Positions 17,953-26,640 of a stretch of 64,000 nucleotides of DNA are shown here, piece by piece. Origin of the DNA: Caldilineaceae bacterium (GTDB lineage: Bacteria > Chloroflexota > Anaerolineae > Caldilineales > Caldilineaceae); assembly GCA_958295845.1 (NCBI GenBank), contig OY282376.1:1129022-1193021 (forward strand), written 5' to 3'. Position 1 is the stretch's first letter; the number at the start of each line of letters is the position of its first letter. Both the position numbers and the translations under genes were made by a program. The notes under the pieces were generated by a model. It saw only the letters and a list, made by a program, of their open reading frames with translations. It had not been told where the DNA came from and did no database searches.

Positions 17953-20088
17953 TTACTCCCCTGTAATCATGTATAGAGCGCCATCCTGATAGCCGGTGAC
18001 GTACACGTTGCCCTCTTCGTCCTCGCCCACGCCGCTGACTGGGACCCTGGCGTTCACGGGCAGTGAGCTCAGCCAGCCATCATAGATGCTTCCGGTCGAA
18101 TCAGCCTGCGAGCGCTTCAGTCCCCAGACTCTGCCGCTGCAGAAGTCGCCATAGAAGAAGACGCCCTCCAATTCGGGATAGTCTTCGCCCCGATAGACCG
18201 CGCCCCCTACGATCGCACAGGAGTACACGTGATCGTATTCGACCACAGGCGAAATCAAACCCGCCGCGCTGCACGATAGAGTCTCGAAACAGCGGCTTCC
18301 CTCCTTTACGTTCCAACCGTAGTTTTCGCCGCCGCGGCTTCCTGCAGGCTGAAAATTGACCTCTTCATGCTTTATGTGGCCCGCATCGGGGATGAAAAGA
18401 TCGCCGGTCACATTGTCGAAGGCGAAGCCCCACGGATTGCGCAGGCCCAATGCCCAAATCTCATCGCGATGACCTTCGATCCGGACAAATGGATTGTCTG
18501 CCGGGATGCCGTAGGGCCTGCTGTCCGACTCCACGTCGATGCGCAATATCTTGCCCAAAAGCGTGCCCGGGTCCTGGGCCCGGTTCTCGACATCCTTAAG
18601 CGTAGGGTGGCCGCCGTCGCCACTGCCAACGTAAAGGTATCCGTCCGCCGGACCGAAGGCGATGCGACCGCCGTTGTGGACCTGGTCCGGCTGCGCGATC
18701 AGGAGAACGACCTCCTCGCTCTCAGGATCTGCGAGATCAGGATCCGCAGTCGTGGTAAAACGGCTGATGACAGTGTCTCCGGCTCTGTCCGTATAGCTCA
18801 CATAGAAGTACTGCTTTTCGACGTAGCCCGGCGGAAAAGCCACGTTGAGCAAGCCCCGCTCACCACAACATCGAACCCGGCTTGAGATGTCGAGGAATGG
18901 ATCCTCGTTGACTACGCCGTTTCTGACAATTCGGATCCGTCCCTCCTGTTCGACCACGAACAGGCGCCCTGTCCCGTCACCGGCATGCGTTACCTGCACA
19001 GGCAACGCAAGTCCTTCGGCAATCTTTTCCAACCTGAATTGCGGCAGTTCCGCATCTTTGACTGGACCATCGGAACGTGAACCAAACACCCTGACCTCGC
19101 GCCAGGCCACCACGCTCGGACTGGCAAGCGTCAGGACCTGCACCTCGCTGATGCTGCGGGGTGGAACGATGGGCACCTCAAGCGTTTGACCATCTTCCGT
19201 GTGTAGGTTGTCAAACCTTTGGTACAACGTGCGCGTGCTGGAGCCGTTACCCAGCCAAATCTCATGTGTGGATGGTCCGGCCGCAGACTGAGCAATCTCC
19301 AGTTCCAGTCTGTCGACAACGTATAGCTCGTCGAAGGAGACTGAGTACCACTGCGGGGCAGGGAGTTGCGCAGTCCAAAACGTGTCGGGGTCACCGTCAA
19401 TTGCCAGACCGGCCGATTCTTCCTCTGCCGAAGCGAACCCCGATCCAACCGTCGCTAAATTCTCCCCCACCGGCGCAGACGGTTCAGTTGCCCGTACATC
19501 GGTCCCACTGGAATCCGGCTCCCCTCCCGTCTCTTCCATAGGGGCGGCAGACGGCGTTCCGAACACCCTGACTTCTTTCCAACCGACCCAGCTGGGACTA
19601 TCAAGTGTTACGATCAGAACTTCGTTCAACCTGCGCGGAGGCTCCACGGCTATTTCAAGTGTCTGGCCGTCCTCCGTATTAACGTCGATAAGCCTGTCCT
19701 GGAGGATGCGCGTGTCGGAACCGCTTCCCAACCAGATCTCATGCGTAGTTGGTCCGGCGGGCAGCTGCGTCACAACCAGCTCGATTCTGTCAACCAGGTA
19801 GAAGCTGTCGAATGCGATTGAAAACCATTGCGGCGCCAGTTGTTGCGAATTCCAAATCGATTCCAGATCGCCATCGACCGCCAGCTGCGCGAAGTGGCTT
19901 CTTTCAAACGCGTTAGCGGTTCCCAACCCAGCGACGTTTTCGCTGAGCGGAGCCGGCGTTACAGTCGCAACGGTCTGTTGTTCAGCAGAGGAAGTGCCAT
20001 CCGCCTGAGGAAAATCCTCGCCCGGCGCACAGGCCCCCACGGAGGCTAAGATGAGCAGGGCAACGGCAAGGAGTATGTTACTTTTCAC
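17953..20088 (-). CDS. PQQ-dependent sugar dehydrogenase lipoprotein with two discoidin-like modules
   Basis: Lipoprotein of 711 residues (lipobox SVGAC, Cys20). Two homologous modules of about 130 residues follow (roughly 48-180 and 205-335), each with a WxSxxFDxxYxVDRxEL core, THEIWLG and EVRVFG; they look like F5/8-type C (discoidin) carbohydrate-binding folds. The C-terminal half (from ~345) is a soluble glucose dehydrogenase-type six-bladed propeller with GRLFVVEQEG, DQVHNGGRIAFG containing the presumed catalytic His, and GSGDGGH. It probably oxidises aldoses outside the membrane. It interrupts the glcD-glcE order and presumably feeds the same respiratory chain. Confidence 0.88.
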   Translation of the reverse strand: MKSNILLAVALLILASVGACAPGEDFPQADGTSSAEQQTVATVTPAPLSENVAGLGTANAFERSHFAQLAVDGDLESIWNSQQLAPQWFSIAFDSFYLVDRIELVVTQLPAGPTTHEIWLGSGSDTRILQDRLIDVNTEDGQTLEIAVEPPRRLNEVLIVTLDSPSWVGWKEVRVFGTPSAAPMEETGGEPDSSGTDVRATEPSAPVGENLATVGSGFASAEEESAGLAIDGDPDTFWTAQLPAPQWYSVSFDELYVVDRLELEIAQSAAGPSTHEIWLGNGSSTRTLYQRFDNLHTEDGQTLEVPIVPPRSISEVQVLTLASPSVVAWREVRVFGSRSDGPVKDAELPQFRLEKIAEGLALPVQVTHAGDGTGRLFVVEQEGRIRIVRNGVVNEDPFLDISSRVRCCGERGLLNVAFPPGYVEKQYFYVSYTDRAGDTVISRFTTTADPDLADPESEEVVLLIAQPDQVHNGGRIAFGPADGYLYVGSGDGGHPTLKDVENRAQDPGTLLGKILRIDVESDSRPYGIPADNPFVRIEGHRDEIWALGLRNPWGFAFDNVTGDLFIPDAGHIKHEEVNFQPAGSRGGENYGWNVKEGSRCFETLSCSAAGLISPVVEYDHVYSCAIVGGAVYRGEDYPELEGVFFYGDFCSGRVWGLKRSQADSTGSIYDGWLSSLPVNARVPVSGVGEDEEGNVYVTGYQDGALYMITGE

Positions 20089-20242
20089 CTCTGACCCATC
20101 CCTTGAACCTGACTTTCGATCAAAGCGTTTCTCTCACAGGCCGATTTCCTCACCCTGCGATGTGAGATCTGTTCCTTCGATTGCCTTCATAACCCGCGAG
20201 CTGAGAATTAACCGGTGGATTCTTCGGAGACTTGGCCTTCCC

Positions 20243-21688
20243 CTACTCCCTGAAGATAACGCCCGCCTTCTCCAGTGGATGGGGGCCGACGTGCGCCAAC
20301 GATTCGGCCTCGCCCGATGGCAGCATCTTGCCGCGATTGGCAAGAGACTTGCTGTCCACACTGCTGCGCACGTCCTCCATTGCTTGCATTTCCAGCGGAC
20401 CATACATTTTGGGCAGGAAGGCGAGCTTTTCCATGCCGACCCCGTGCTCGCCCGTTATGGAACCGCCTAATTCGACGCACAGCTCGAGGATTTCACCAGC
20501 CAGCTCCTCCGCCCGTTCCAGCGCGCCGTCCTCGCGGCCGTCAAACAGGATCAGGGGGTGCAGGTTGCCGTCCCCTGCGTGGAAAACGTTGGCCACGTCG
20601 ATGCCGTAGCTGGCGCTGAGCCGGTCGATTTCCGCCAGGGCATCTCCCAGCCGGCTGCGAGGCACAACCCCATCCTGCACGATATAGTCGGGGGCCAGCC
20701 GACCCACCGCCGAGAAAGCAGCCTTGCGTCCTTTCCAGATGCGGGCGCGTTCGTCGGCGGTCTGCGCCATGCGTACCTCGATGGGCGCGGTCTCCTCAAT
20801 CAGCTGCATCAGCTGGGCGAATTCGGCCTCCACCGCGCTCTCTTCTCCCTCCAATTCGACGATCAGCAGCGCTGGCGCGGTTGGATAACCGGCCTTAGCG
20901 CCAACTTCGGCCGCCTTGATCGCCAGCGCGTCCATGATTTCGATTGCGCCCGGCAGCAGCCCGGAGGCCACCACCGCCGTCACAGCATCGCCCGCCGCAT
21001 GTAACGAGTTATAGGCTGCCAGCACTGTGCGATATGTCTGCGGAATCGGAAGCAGCCGCAAGGTAATCTCCAGCGCAACGCCGAACAACCCCTCACTGCC
21101 CACAAAGAAGCCCGGCAGATCGGGGCCGACACCTTCCAGGCTTTCGCCGCCCAGTTCGACGACCTCGCCATCCGGCAGCACAACCTCCATCCCCAATACA
21201 TGGTTGCTGGTCATGCCGTATTTCAGGCAGTGCGCCCCGCCCGAGTTGAAGGCTACGTTGCCGCCAATCGTGCAGATCGACTGGCTGGATGGATCTGGCG
21301 CGTAGTAGAGACCGTAGGGCTTCGCGGCCTCAGAGACCTTCAGATTGATCACGCCCGGCTCTACTACGGCGATGCGCTCCTCAGCGTCCAGCCGCAGGAT
21401 CCGGTCGAGGCGATTCAGGGCGATGACGATGCCCTCAGCGATCGGCAGCGAGCCGCCCGACAAGCTGGTGCCGCTCCCTCGCGCAACGAATGGGACGTCG
21501 TGCTCGTGACAAAGACGGACCGTCTCGATAACCTCCGCGCGGTCCTCAGGAATCACCACCGCGGCCGGTCTCTGCTGAAATACCGTCAACGCGTCCGATT
21601 CGTAGGTCATCAGTTGGGCCGGACGGGTAAGTAAACGGTCAGCATCATATAAGCGTGACAATGCCTCGATCAAGGGATGAACGTTCAT
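20243..21688 (-). CDS. glcD: Glycolate oxidase FAD-linked subunit
   Basis: FAD-linked oxidase of 481 residues, the catalytic subunit of glycolate dehydrogenase (family also includes D-lactate and D-2-hydroxyacid dehydrogenases). It shows the PCMH FAD-binding motifs [13 protein letters not shown] and [10 protein letters not shown], and the C-terminal [12 protein letters not shown] and [10 protein letters not shown]. Its ATG is 15 bases beyond the present stop of the XdhC-like gene; before a 16 base duplication the two genes overlapped as ATGA. It heads glcD, PQQ dehydrogenase, glcE, quinone reductase, glcF. Confidence 0.94.
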   Translation of the reverse strand: MNVHPLIEALSRLYDADRLLTRPAQLMTYESDALTVFQQRPAAVVIPEDRAEVIETVRLCHEHDVPFVARGSGTSLSGGSLPIAEGIVIALNRLDRILRLDAEERIAVVEPGVINLKVSEAAKPYGLYYAPDPSSQSICTIGGNVAFNSGGAHCLKYGMTSNHVLGMEVVLPDGEVVELGGESLEGVGPDLPGFFVGSEGLFGVALEITLRLLPIPQTYRTVLAAYNSLHAAGDAVTAVVASGLLPGAIEIMDALAIKAAEVGAKAGYPTAPALLIVELEGEESAVEAEFAQLMQLIEETAPIEVRMAQTADERARIWKGRKAAFSAVGRLAPDYIVQDGVVPRSRLGDALAEIDRLSASYGIDVANVFHAGDGNLHPLILFDGREDGALERAEELAGEILELCVELGGSITGEHGVGMEKLAFLPKMYGPLEMQAMEDVRSSVDSKSLANRGKMLPSGEAESLAHVGPHPLEKAGVIFRE

Positions 21689-21702
21689 CTGCCCGTTTCC
21701 TT

Positions 21703-21734
21703 ACTAAGATTCCGCACCACTAAGATTCCGCACC
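21703..21734. repeat. 16 bp perfect tandem duplication at xdhC-like 3' end
   Basis: ACTAAGATTCCGCACC occurs twice in direct succession (21703-21718, 21719-21734). It contains the present TAG stop of the XdhC-like gene. Removing one copy lets that frame run on through ten more sense positions to a TGA that overlaps the glcD ATG as ATGA. Confidence 0.95.
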
Positions 21735-22468
21735 TGTACAATCTCTGCCATGATCGCCAGCGCGATCTCTCCGGGACTGCGCCCGCCCAGGTCGAGCCCG
21801 ATCGGCGCGTGAATGCGCGCTATCTGTTCTTCGCTGACACCGGCCTCTCGCAGAACTTCGACCCGTTTTGCGTGCGTGCGCTTCGAGCCGAGCGCGCCAA
21901 TGTAGCCGACCGGATGGTCCAGCGCGTAAACCAGGGCGGGCGTATCCAGCTTTTCGTCGTGCGTCAAAGTGACGACGTAGGTTGACTCGTTCAGATTCAT
22001 CTCCCGCAGAGCATCCTCAGGCCAGCTCCGAATCAACTCGTCCGCATGGTCGAAGCGGTCTTGGGTGGCGAAGATGGGACGGGCGTCGACAACGACCGTG
22101 TACAGACCGAGTTCACGGGCAAAGGCGACAAGTGGAATGGCCATATGCACCGCGCCTACGATGACCAACCTCTCCTGCGGCACATGCACGTCGATCAGCA
22201 GATCCCACTCCTGCCCTTCCGCCAAGAGCGAAGTGCGTGTCGTCCGGCGCGCCTCCATCGCTTCTTCTGCGCGGGCAATGGCGGCCCGCTCCAGAGTTGT
22301 GTCCCCCAACGAACCTGTGACCGAAAGGGTGGACGCGCTCCCGTCCGCCTTGCGTTCCCGGCGCACCAGCAGCTTACGCCCGATTTCGTCCCCGCTCAGT
22401 ACGGTGACGACCGCGCACAGTTCATCCTGTCGGATCGCCTCTGCGGCCGCATCGAAGAGTTCTGCCAC
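21704..22468 (-). CDS. XdhC-like molybdenum hydroxylase maturation protein (Rossmann part)
   Basis: A 254-residue protein with the C-terminal Rossmann domain of the XdhC/CoxF family: VIVGAVHMAIPLV, an acidic VVDARP, THDEKLD and GALGSKRTHAKR, then the family-typical APIGLDLGGRSPGEIALAI end. XdhC proteins receive the molybdenum cofactor and help sulfurate it before insertion into xanthine dehydrogenase-family enzymes, here presumably CoxL. The short XdhC/CoxI N-terminal half is encoded by the gene just upstream. A tandem duplication has set the present stop codon. Confidence 0.87.
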   Translation of the reverse strand: MAELFDAAAEAIRQDELCAVVTVLSGDEIGRKLLVRRERKADGSASTLSVTGSLGDTTLERAAIARAEEAMEARRTTRTSLLAEGQEWDLLIDVHVPQERLVIVGAVHMAIPLVAFARELGLYTVVVDARPIFATQDRFDHADELIRSWPEDALREMNLNESTYVVTLTHDEKLDTPALVYALDHPVGYIGALGSKRTHAKRVEVLREAGVSEEQIARIHAPIGLDLGGRSPGEIALAIMAEIVQVRNLSGAES

Positions 22469-22484
22469 CTTTACCTTCTCCAGA

Positions 22485-22916
22485 CTACCAATTCAATGGC
22501 TCAATAAATACTTCGATTGTGCCTCCGCAGGCCAGACCCACCTCCCAGGCCGTCTCGTCGGCGATGCCGTAGGAGACGAGACGCGGCCTGCCCGTAGACA
22601 GCACCTCCAGCGCCTCCTGCACCGTGGCGCTCTCGACACACCCGCCACTGACGGACCCGACCATCGCGCCGTCCTCGGACACGGCCAGCTTCGCCCCGAG
22701 CGGCCGCGGCGCCGAACCATACACCTGCACTACCGTTGCCAGAGCGACCTGTTTGCCTGCCTGTTGCCAGTTGTCGATATCAGCCAGTATCTCTTTCACA
22801 ATAGGACCTGCTTTCCCCTGGTGAGCGAAATGGGCCTTCGTTTCGAAATCATTTTTGGAGGGGCGTCGTGAATCTCGGTTACAACCGTGCCCCCGCCAAT
22901 CGTTCTCGTTCTTCAT
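22485..22916 (-). CDS. XdhC/CoxI family N-terminal domain protein
   Basis: Small protein with the XdhC_CoxI domain: VALATVVQVYGSAPRPLGAK and VGSVSGGCVE, then ACGGTIEVFIEPL. It is the Cys-containing half of the cofactor-maturation pair and should work with the Rossmann-type protein encoded 16 bases downstream. The ATG at 22916 directly follows the coxE stop (TGAATG), giving 143 residues, but its first 39 residues are poor in family features and it has no ribosome binding site. A GTG at 22799 with AGCAGG upstream would give about 104 residues, the normal domain start, and may be the true one. Confidence 0.82.
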   Translation of the reverse strand: MKNENDWRGHGCNRDSRRPSKNDFETKAHFAHQGKAGPIVKEILADIDNWQQAGKQVALATVVQVYGSAPRPLGAKLAVSEDGAMVGSVSGGCVESATVQEALEVLSTGRPRLVSYGIADETAWEVGLACGGTIEVFIEPLNW

Positions 22917-24104
22917 TCATGTCTGCGCGTCCGACATCACCTGCGCCAGCTGCTCCAGACTGATCAGATTGTGTACAGGCAGAAACTCGTCAGTATGCGG
23001 CAGCGCCGCCTGAATCCCGCGCGTCAGCGGCTCGTAGCTGGGCGAACCCAGTAGCGGATTTAACCAGATCAACCGGTGACAGCTGCGTTGCAAACGGCCC
23101 ATCTCCTGTCCCAGCATCGCCGGGTCGCCCCGATCCCAGCCATCGCTGATCACGAGCACGATTGCCCCCTGCCCGCACACGCGTCGCGCCCAGTCGAAAT
23201 TGAAGGCGCGGATCGCTTCGCCGATGCGGGTGCCGCCTGCCCAGTCATGTACGGCCTCTGCCGTCTGGTCCAGGGCAATGTCGATGTCCTTCCTCCGCAA
23301 GTGACGGGTGATCCGCGTCAGTCGCGTGCTGAAGACAAATGCCTCCACCCTGTCCAGTGCATGCGTGATCGAGTACAGAAACTGCAACAACACCCGGCTG
23401 TAGCGATCCATCGATCCGCTTATGTCGGCCAGCGCAATAATCGGGCGCCGTCTGGTCTTCCGCTGACGCCGGGCGATAACCAACGGCTCTCCCCCATAGC
23501 GCACATTCTGACGCAGCGACCGCCGCAAATCGACCAGGTCACCGTTGTTGGCGGGGACGCGGCGCCGTGTGCGCCTTTCTGCCGGTGACCACTGTAACTG
23601 CTGCATGAAGAGTGTAACCTGCTGCAGTTCGAATTCGGTCATCGTCGCGAAGTCCCTGCTGCGCAGAGCTTCGACGCTGCTGTACGTGTATATCTTGTCG
23701 ACAAGGGGCTCTTGGTCGACCTGAGGGCTCTCCTCTTTCTGCTCGCGATTGGCCTGAATCAGGCGGTACTGGATCTCTCCCTGTGGCGTTCTCTGCAGCA
23801 GTTCGCCAAGATTTATGCGGGCAAGCTCCTGCCTCTCCCTCGCCCGCCAAAACAGGTCAAACGCCTCATCGAACAGCTCCAGGTGCTCCTGCCGGCTGAC
23901 CAGAATGGCCCTGGCCGCGTCGCGGGCCTGCTCTCTAACCCGCAGATCGATCAGCGTCAAGGCTTCCGCCAAATCGAGAATCTGTGTTGGCGTGACAGGG
24001 ATGCTCAGCCCGCGCAGCAGGCGGGCAAACAGCAGCATGTTCTGGAGGAAATTGCCATCAACCCCGTTGGATGACGGCGAGAGGATATCGGCTTGCGACT
24101 GCAC
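22917..24104 (-). CDS. coxE: CoxE-like VWA domain protein
   Basis: A 395-residue protein with a C-terminal von Willebrand factor A domain: DISGSM and GGTRIGEA form the metal-ion site, and VISDGWDRGD follows. CoxE acts with the MoxR-type ATPase CoxD in building the copper-containing active site of CO dehydrogenase in form I systems; in form II clusters its job is inferred to be a similar metal-centre maturation. The GTG start overlaps the coxD stop by one base (TAGTG), a sign of translational coupling. Confidence 0.88.
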   Translation of the reverse strand: MQSQADILSPSSNGVDGNFLQNMLLFARLLRGLSIPVTPTQILDLAEALTLIDLRVREQARDAARAILVSRQEHLELFDEAFDLFWRARERQELARINLGELLQRTPQGEIQYRLIQANREQKEESPQVDQEPLVDKIYTYSSVEALRSRDFATMTEFELQQVTLFMQQLQWSPAERRTRRRVPANNGDLVDLRRSLRQNVRYGGEPLVIARRQRKTRRRPIIALADISGSMDRYSRVLLQFLYSITHALDRVEAFVFSTRLTRITRHLRRKDIDIALDQTAEAVHDWAGGTRIGEAIRAFNFDWARRVCGQGAIVLVISDGWDRGDPAMLGQEMGRLQRSCHRLIWLNPLLGSPSYEPLTRGIQAALPHTDEFLPVHNLISLEQLAQVMSDAQT

Positions 24105-25075
24105 TATTCATTTACCGCAGCAGACTTGCGTAACACCTGGACGATATCGCGAACGGTCTGCCCCTGCACCTTTTCGATGTCGTCCCGGTATTTGAGAAGT
24201 ACGCCCAGCGTTTCGTCCACCACTTCCTCGGTAAGCTCCTCCTGATCAAGCGCGGTAAGGGCATTCATCCAGTCCAGCGTTTCAGCAACGCCTGGGAACT
24301 TGTATAGCTCCCCGCGCCGCAACTCCTGCACAAAGCCCACTACCTCACGCGACAGCCTCTCTGAAGCGTCCGGAGCCTTCGCTCTCAGGATCGCATACTC
24401 CTTCTCGAAGCTGGGGTAATCGATCCAGTGGTAGAGACAACGTCGTTTCAGCGCGTCGTGAATCTCGCGTGTGCGGTTTGACGTAATGACGACCACCGGC
24501 GGCACCGTCGCCTGAATCGTACCGATCTCGGGAATCGTAATCTGAAAGTCGCTCAAAACCTCCAACAGAAACGCTTCAAACTCCTCATCGGCCCTGTCCA
24601 GCTCATCAATCAACAAAATTGGGGCTTTCCCGTTCTGCTGCCCGCGGCTGTCTATCGCCTGCAACAGCGGCCGGCGCAGCAAAAAAGTGTCGCTGAACAG
24701 ATCCTGGATCGCCGACTCTTCTAACCCTCTATCCTTAGGCGCTGCGGTTTCCTCCTGCGCCTGCGAGCCGGACCCGGTTGCTTCCATCAGCCGGATCTGC
24801 AGCATTTGGCGGGCGTAGTTCCATTCATACACCGCCGTGCTGACATCCAAACCCTCGTAACACTGCAGCCGGATCAGCCGCGTGTCAAGCATCTGGGACA
24901 GAATCTTCGCGACTTCGGTCTTGCCTACGCCTGCCTCCCCCTCAAGAAATAAAGGGCGATTTAGTTTGAGCGCGAGGAATACTGCCGTTGCCAGGCTGTG
25001 GTCCGCGATATAGGCTTTCGTTCGCAGGGCTTCAGCGACGGATTCAACGGAGGGTAACTGTATGGGAATGGTCAT
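24104..25075 (-). CDS. coxD: CoxD-like MoxR family AAA ATPase
   Basis: AAA+ ATPase of 323 residues with Walker A GEAGVGKT near residue 44, Walker B ILLIDELDRAD and sensor 1 VITSNRTRE. MoxR ATPases pair with VWA proteins as metal-cofactor chaperones, and CoxD is the member for CO dehydrogenase-type enzymes. It overlaps the preceding kinase-like gene as ATGA and the following coxE by one base, so the three are translated together. Confidence 0.9.
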   Translation of the reverse strand: MTIPIQLPSVESVAEALRTKAYIADHSLATAVFLALKLNRPLFLEGEAGVGKTEVAKILSQMLDTRLIRLQCYEGLDVSTAVYEWNYARQMLQIRLMEATGSGSQAQEETAAPKDRGLEESAIQDLFSDTFLLRRPLLQAIDSRGQQNGKAPILLIDELDRADEEFEAFLLEVLSDFQITIPEIGTIQATVPPVVVITSNRTREIHDALKRRCLYHWIDYPSFEKEYAILRAKAPDASERLSREVVGFVQELRRGELYKFPGVAETLDWMNALTALDQEELTEEVVDETLGVLLKYRDDIEKVQGQTVRDIVQVLRKSAAVNE

Positions 25076-25614
25076 TGCGGCGCCGCTGGGTTAGGTTGAT
25101 ATAGTGACTGCAGCCAGACCGAGGCTTCCCGCGGCCTCTTGAACCGGTTCACAGTCAGATGCCTGAATTCTTCGGTCGACAGAAGCGCCAAATACTTCTC
25201 TCGGTGACTGCGATGGCTTGTGTATGCATACCATATAATGCTGTCGCGTCCGAAAATGCCGCGGACCGACTCACGATTTCCGTTCCACAGCTCCTGCTGC
25301 AAGAAAATTCGGCAAGCCGTGCGCCATAGGACGCGCCCCATCACCGAAATAAGTCCGTAGTCCAACCAGACAAGATGCGTGGCACGGCTCCAGACGATAT
25401 TTCGGCTCTGGCTGTAATTGCCGTCAACGACCCAGGCGTCGCCTGCCGTTGCCTCCTGCACGCGACCGCGAAAAACAGGCCTGGAGGCGGCCTGCCAGTT
25501 CGCTTCCCAGTACAGCGCATCCAGTTCAACGTGAGGCAGAGCCAGCGTCCGGGCTATCTGCCGCGCCAGGGTCGTCTTGCCGGAACCGCTGACGCCAATC
25601 ACGACAAGGCGCAT
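25072..25614 (-). CDS. P-loop nucleotide kinase-like protein (FlaR/adenylate-kinase type)
   Basis: A 180-residue cytoplasmic protein with Walker A GVSGSGKT at residues 7-14, DALYWEANW and VVDGNYSQSR, the pattern of the small P-loop kinases annotated as topology modulation (FlaR-like) or adenylate-kinase-related. The real substrate is unknown. It overlaps coxD as ATGA. It is not a usual member of cox clusters, so it may be a passenger or a nucleotide-related helper. Confidence 0.8.
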   Translation of the reverse strand: MRLVVIGVSGSGKTTLARQIARTLALPHVELDALYWEANWQAASRPVFRGRVQEATAGDAWVVDGNYSQSRNIVWSRATHLVWLDYGLISVMGRVLWRTACRIFLQQELWNGNRESVRGIFGRDSIIWYAYTSHRSHREKYLALLSTEEFRHLTVNRFKRPREASVWLQSLYQPNPAAPQ

Positions 25615-25694
25615 AATCCTGGCTGTTCAGCGGACAGCGACCAGTGGCCTAAGCATCACTCGGCCACCAGCCACTGTCCACTGGAAACTGCTGT

Positions 25695-26552
25695 TTACGC
25701 TCTATCTCTGGCCGTGCGCAGTGCCTGCGCGCCAATCGCCTTGGCCAGTTCCTGCCGATATCCGGCCGAGGCAAACATGTCGCCGGCCGCGTCGGGAATC
25801 GACAAGTTGCTGACCGCACTCTCTATAGCGCCGTCGCTCAGATCAGAACCGACCAGGCTCGCGGCCACTCCGTTCGCAGACACCGCAGTCGCGGAAACGC
25901 CGTTGAAGCAGAGGCTGGCGCCGGTGCAGCTGCCGCCGGCGCCGCGTGTCACGACCGCCGCGGCACCGCACAGCGCGTAACCAGACGCCGGATGTTCGAA
26001 TTTCACGTAGGCGGAACCGGTTCCCGCCGAAGCCGCCGATATTTCAACCTCTGTCAGGATCTCATCCGCTTGCAACGAGGTCATCATCAGATCGACGAAG
26101 AACTCGGAAGCGCTGACGGAGCGGCTGCCGTTGGGACCCGACACGTGTAACGTCGCGCCTAGCGCCAAGGCCGCTGCCGGCAGATCCGAAGCTGGGTCGG
26201 CGTGTGAAAGGTTGCCGCCAATCGTGCCGCGGTAGCGGACCTGGCGGTCACCGATCTGGCCGGCTGCCTCCGCCAACAACGGCGCAGCATCCTGCACAAC
26301 TCCAGAGTTGGCGATCTCATTGTAGGTGACACAGGCGCCGATACGCAGGCTGCCGTTGGCGCGGCTGATGCCCTTCAATGCATCTATTCGTCCGATATCG
26401 ATCAGCGCCGAAGGTGTGGCCAACCGCAACTTCATCACCGGGATCAAGCTGTGGCCGCCGGCCAGTACTTTGGCGTCCGGGTTATCGGAAAGAATCTGAA
26501 CCGCCTCCTGTACAGAGGACGGGCGATGGTAATCGAATTTGGATGGGAACAT
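25695..26552 (-). CDS. coxM: Cox/Xdh-type FAD-binding medium subunit
   Basis: A 285-residue flavoprotein of the xanthine dehydrogenase/CO dehydrogenase medium subunit family. [15 protein letters not shown] and [14 protein letters not shown] are the two FAD-contact motifs. It takes electrons from the 2Fe-2S subunit and passes them to the respiratory chain. The gene order here is coxG-coxS-coxL-coxM then accessory genes, which differs from the classical coxMSL order of form I operons. Confidence 0.92.
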   Translation of the reverse strand: MFPSKFDYHRPSSVQEAVQILSDNPDAKVLAGGHSLIPVMKLRLATPSALIDIGRIDALKGISRANGSLRIGACVTYNEIANSGVVQDAAPLLAEAAGQIGDRQVRYRGTIGGNLSHADPASDLPAAALALGATLHVSGPNGSRSVSASEFFVDLMMTSLQADEILTEVEISAASAGTGSAYVKFEHPASGYALCGAAAVVTRGAGGSCTGASLCFNGVSATAVSANGVAASLVGSDLSDGAIESAVSNLSIPDAAGDMFASAGYRQELAKAIGAQALRTARDRA

Positions 26553-26640
26553 TCGTTTTACTCCAGTTGTGCGTTTTGAGTTTCTCGTCTTCGGTTAGCC
26601 TCTACGAAAGAGGAAGTTACGAAACACGAGCAACCGAAAA

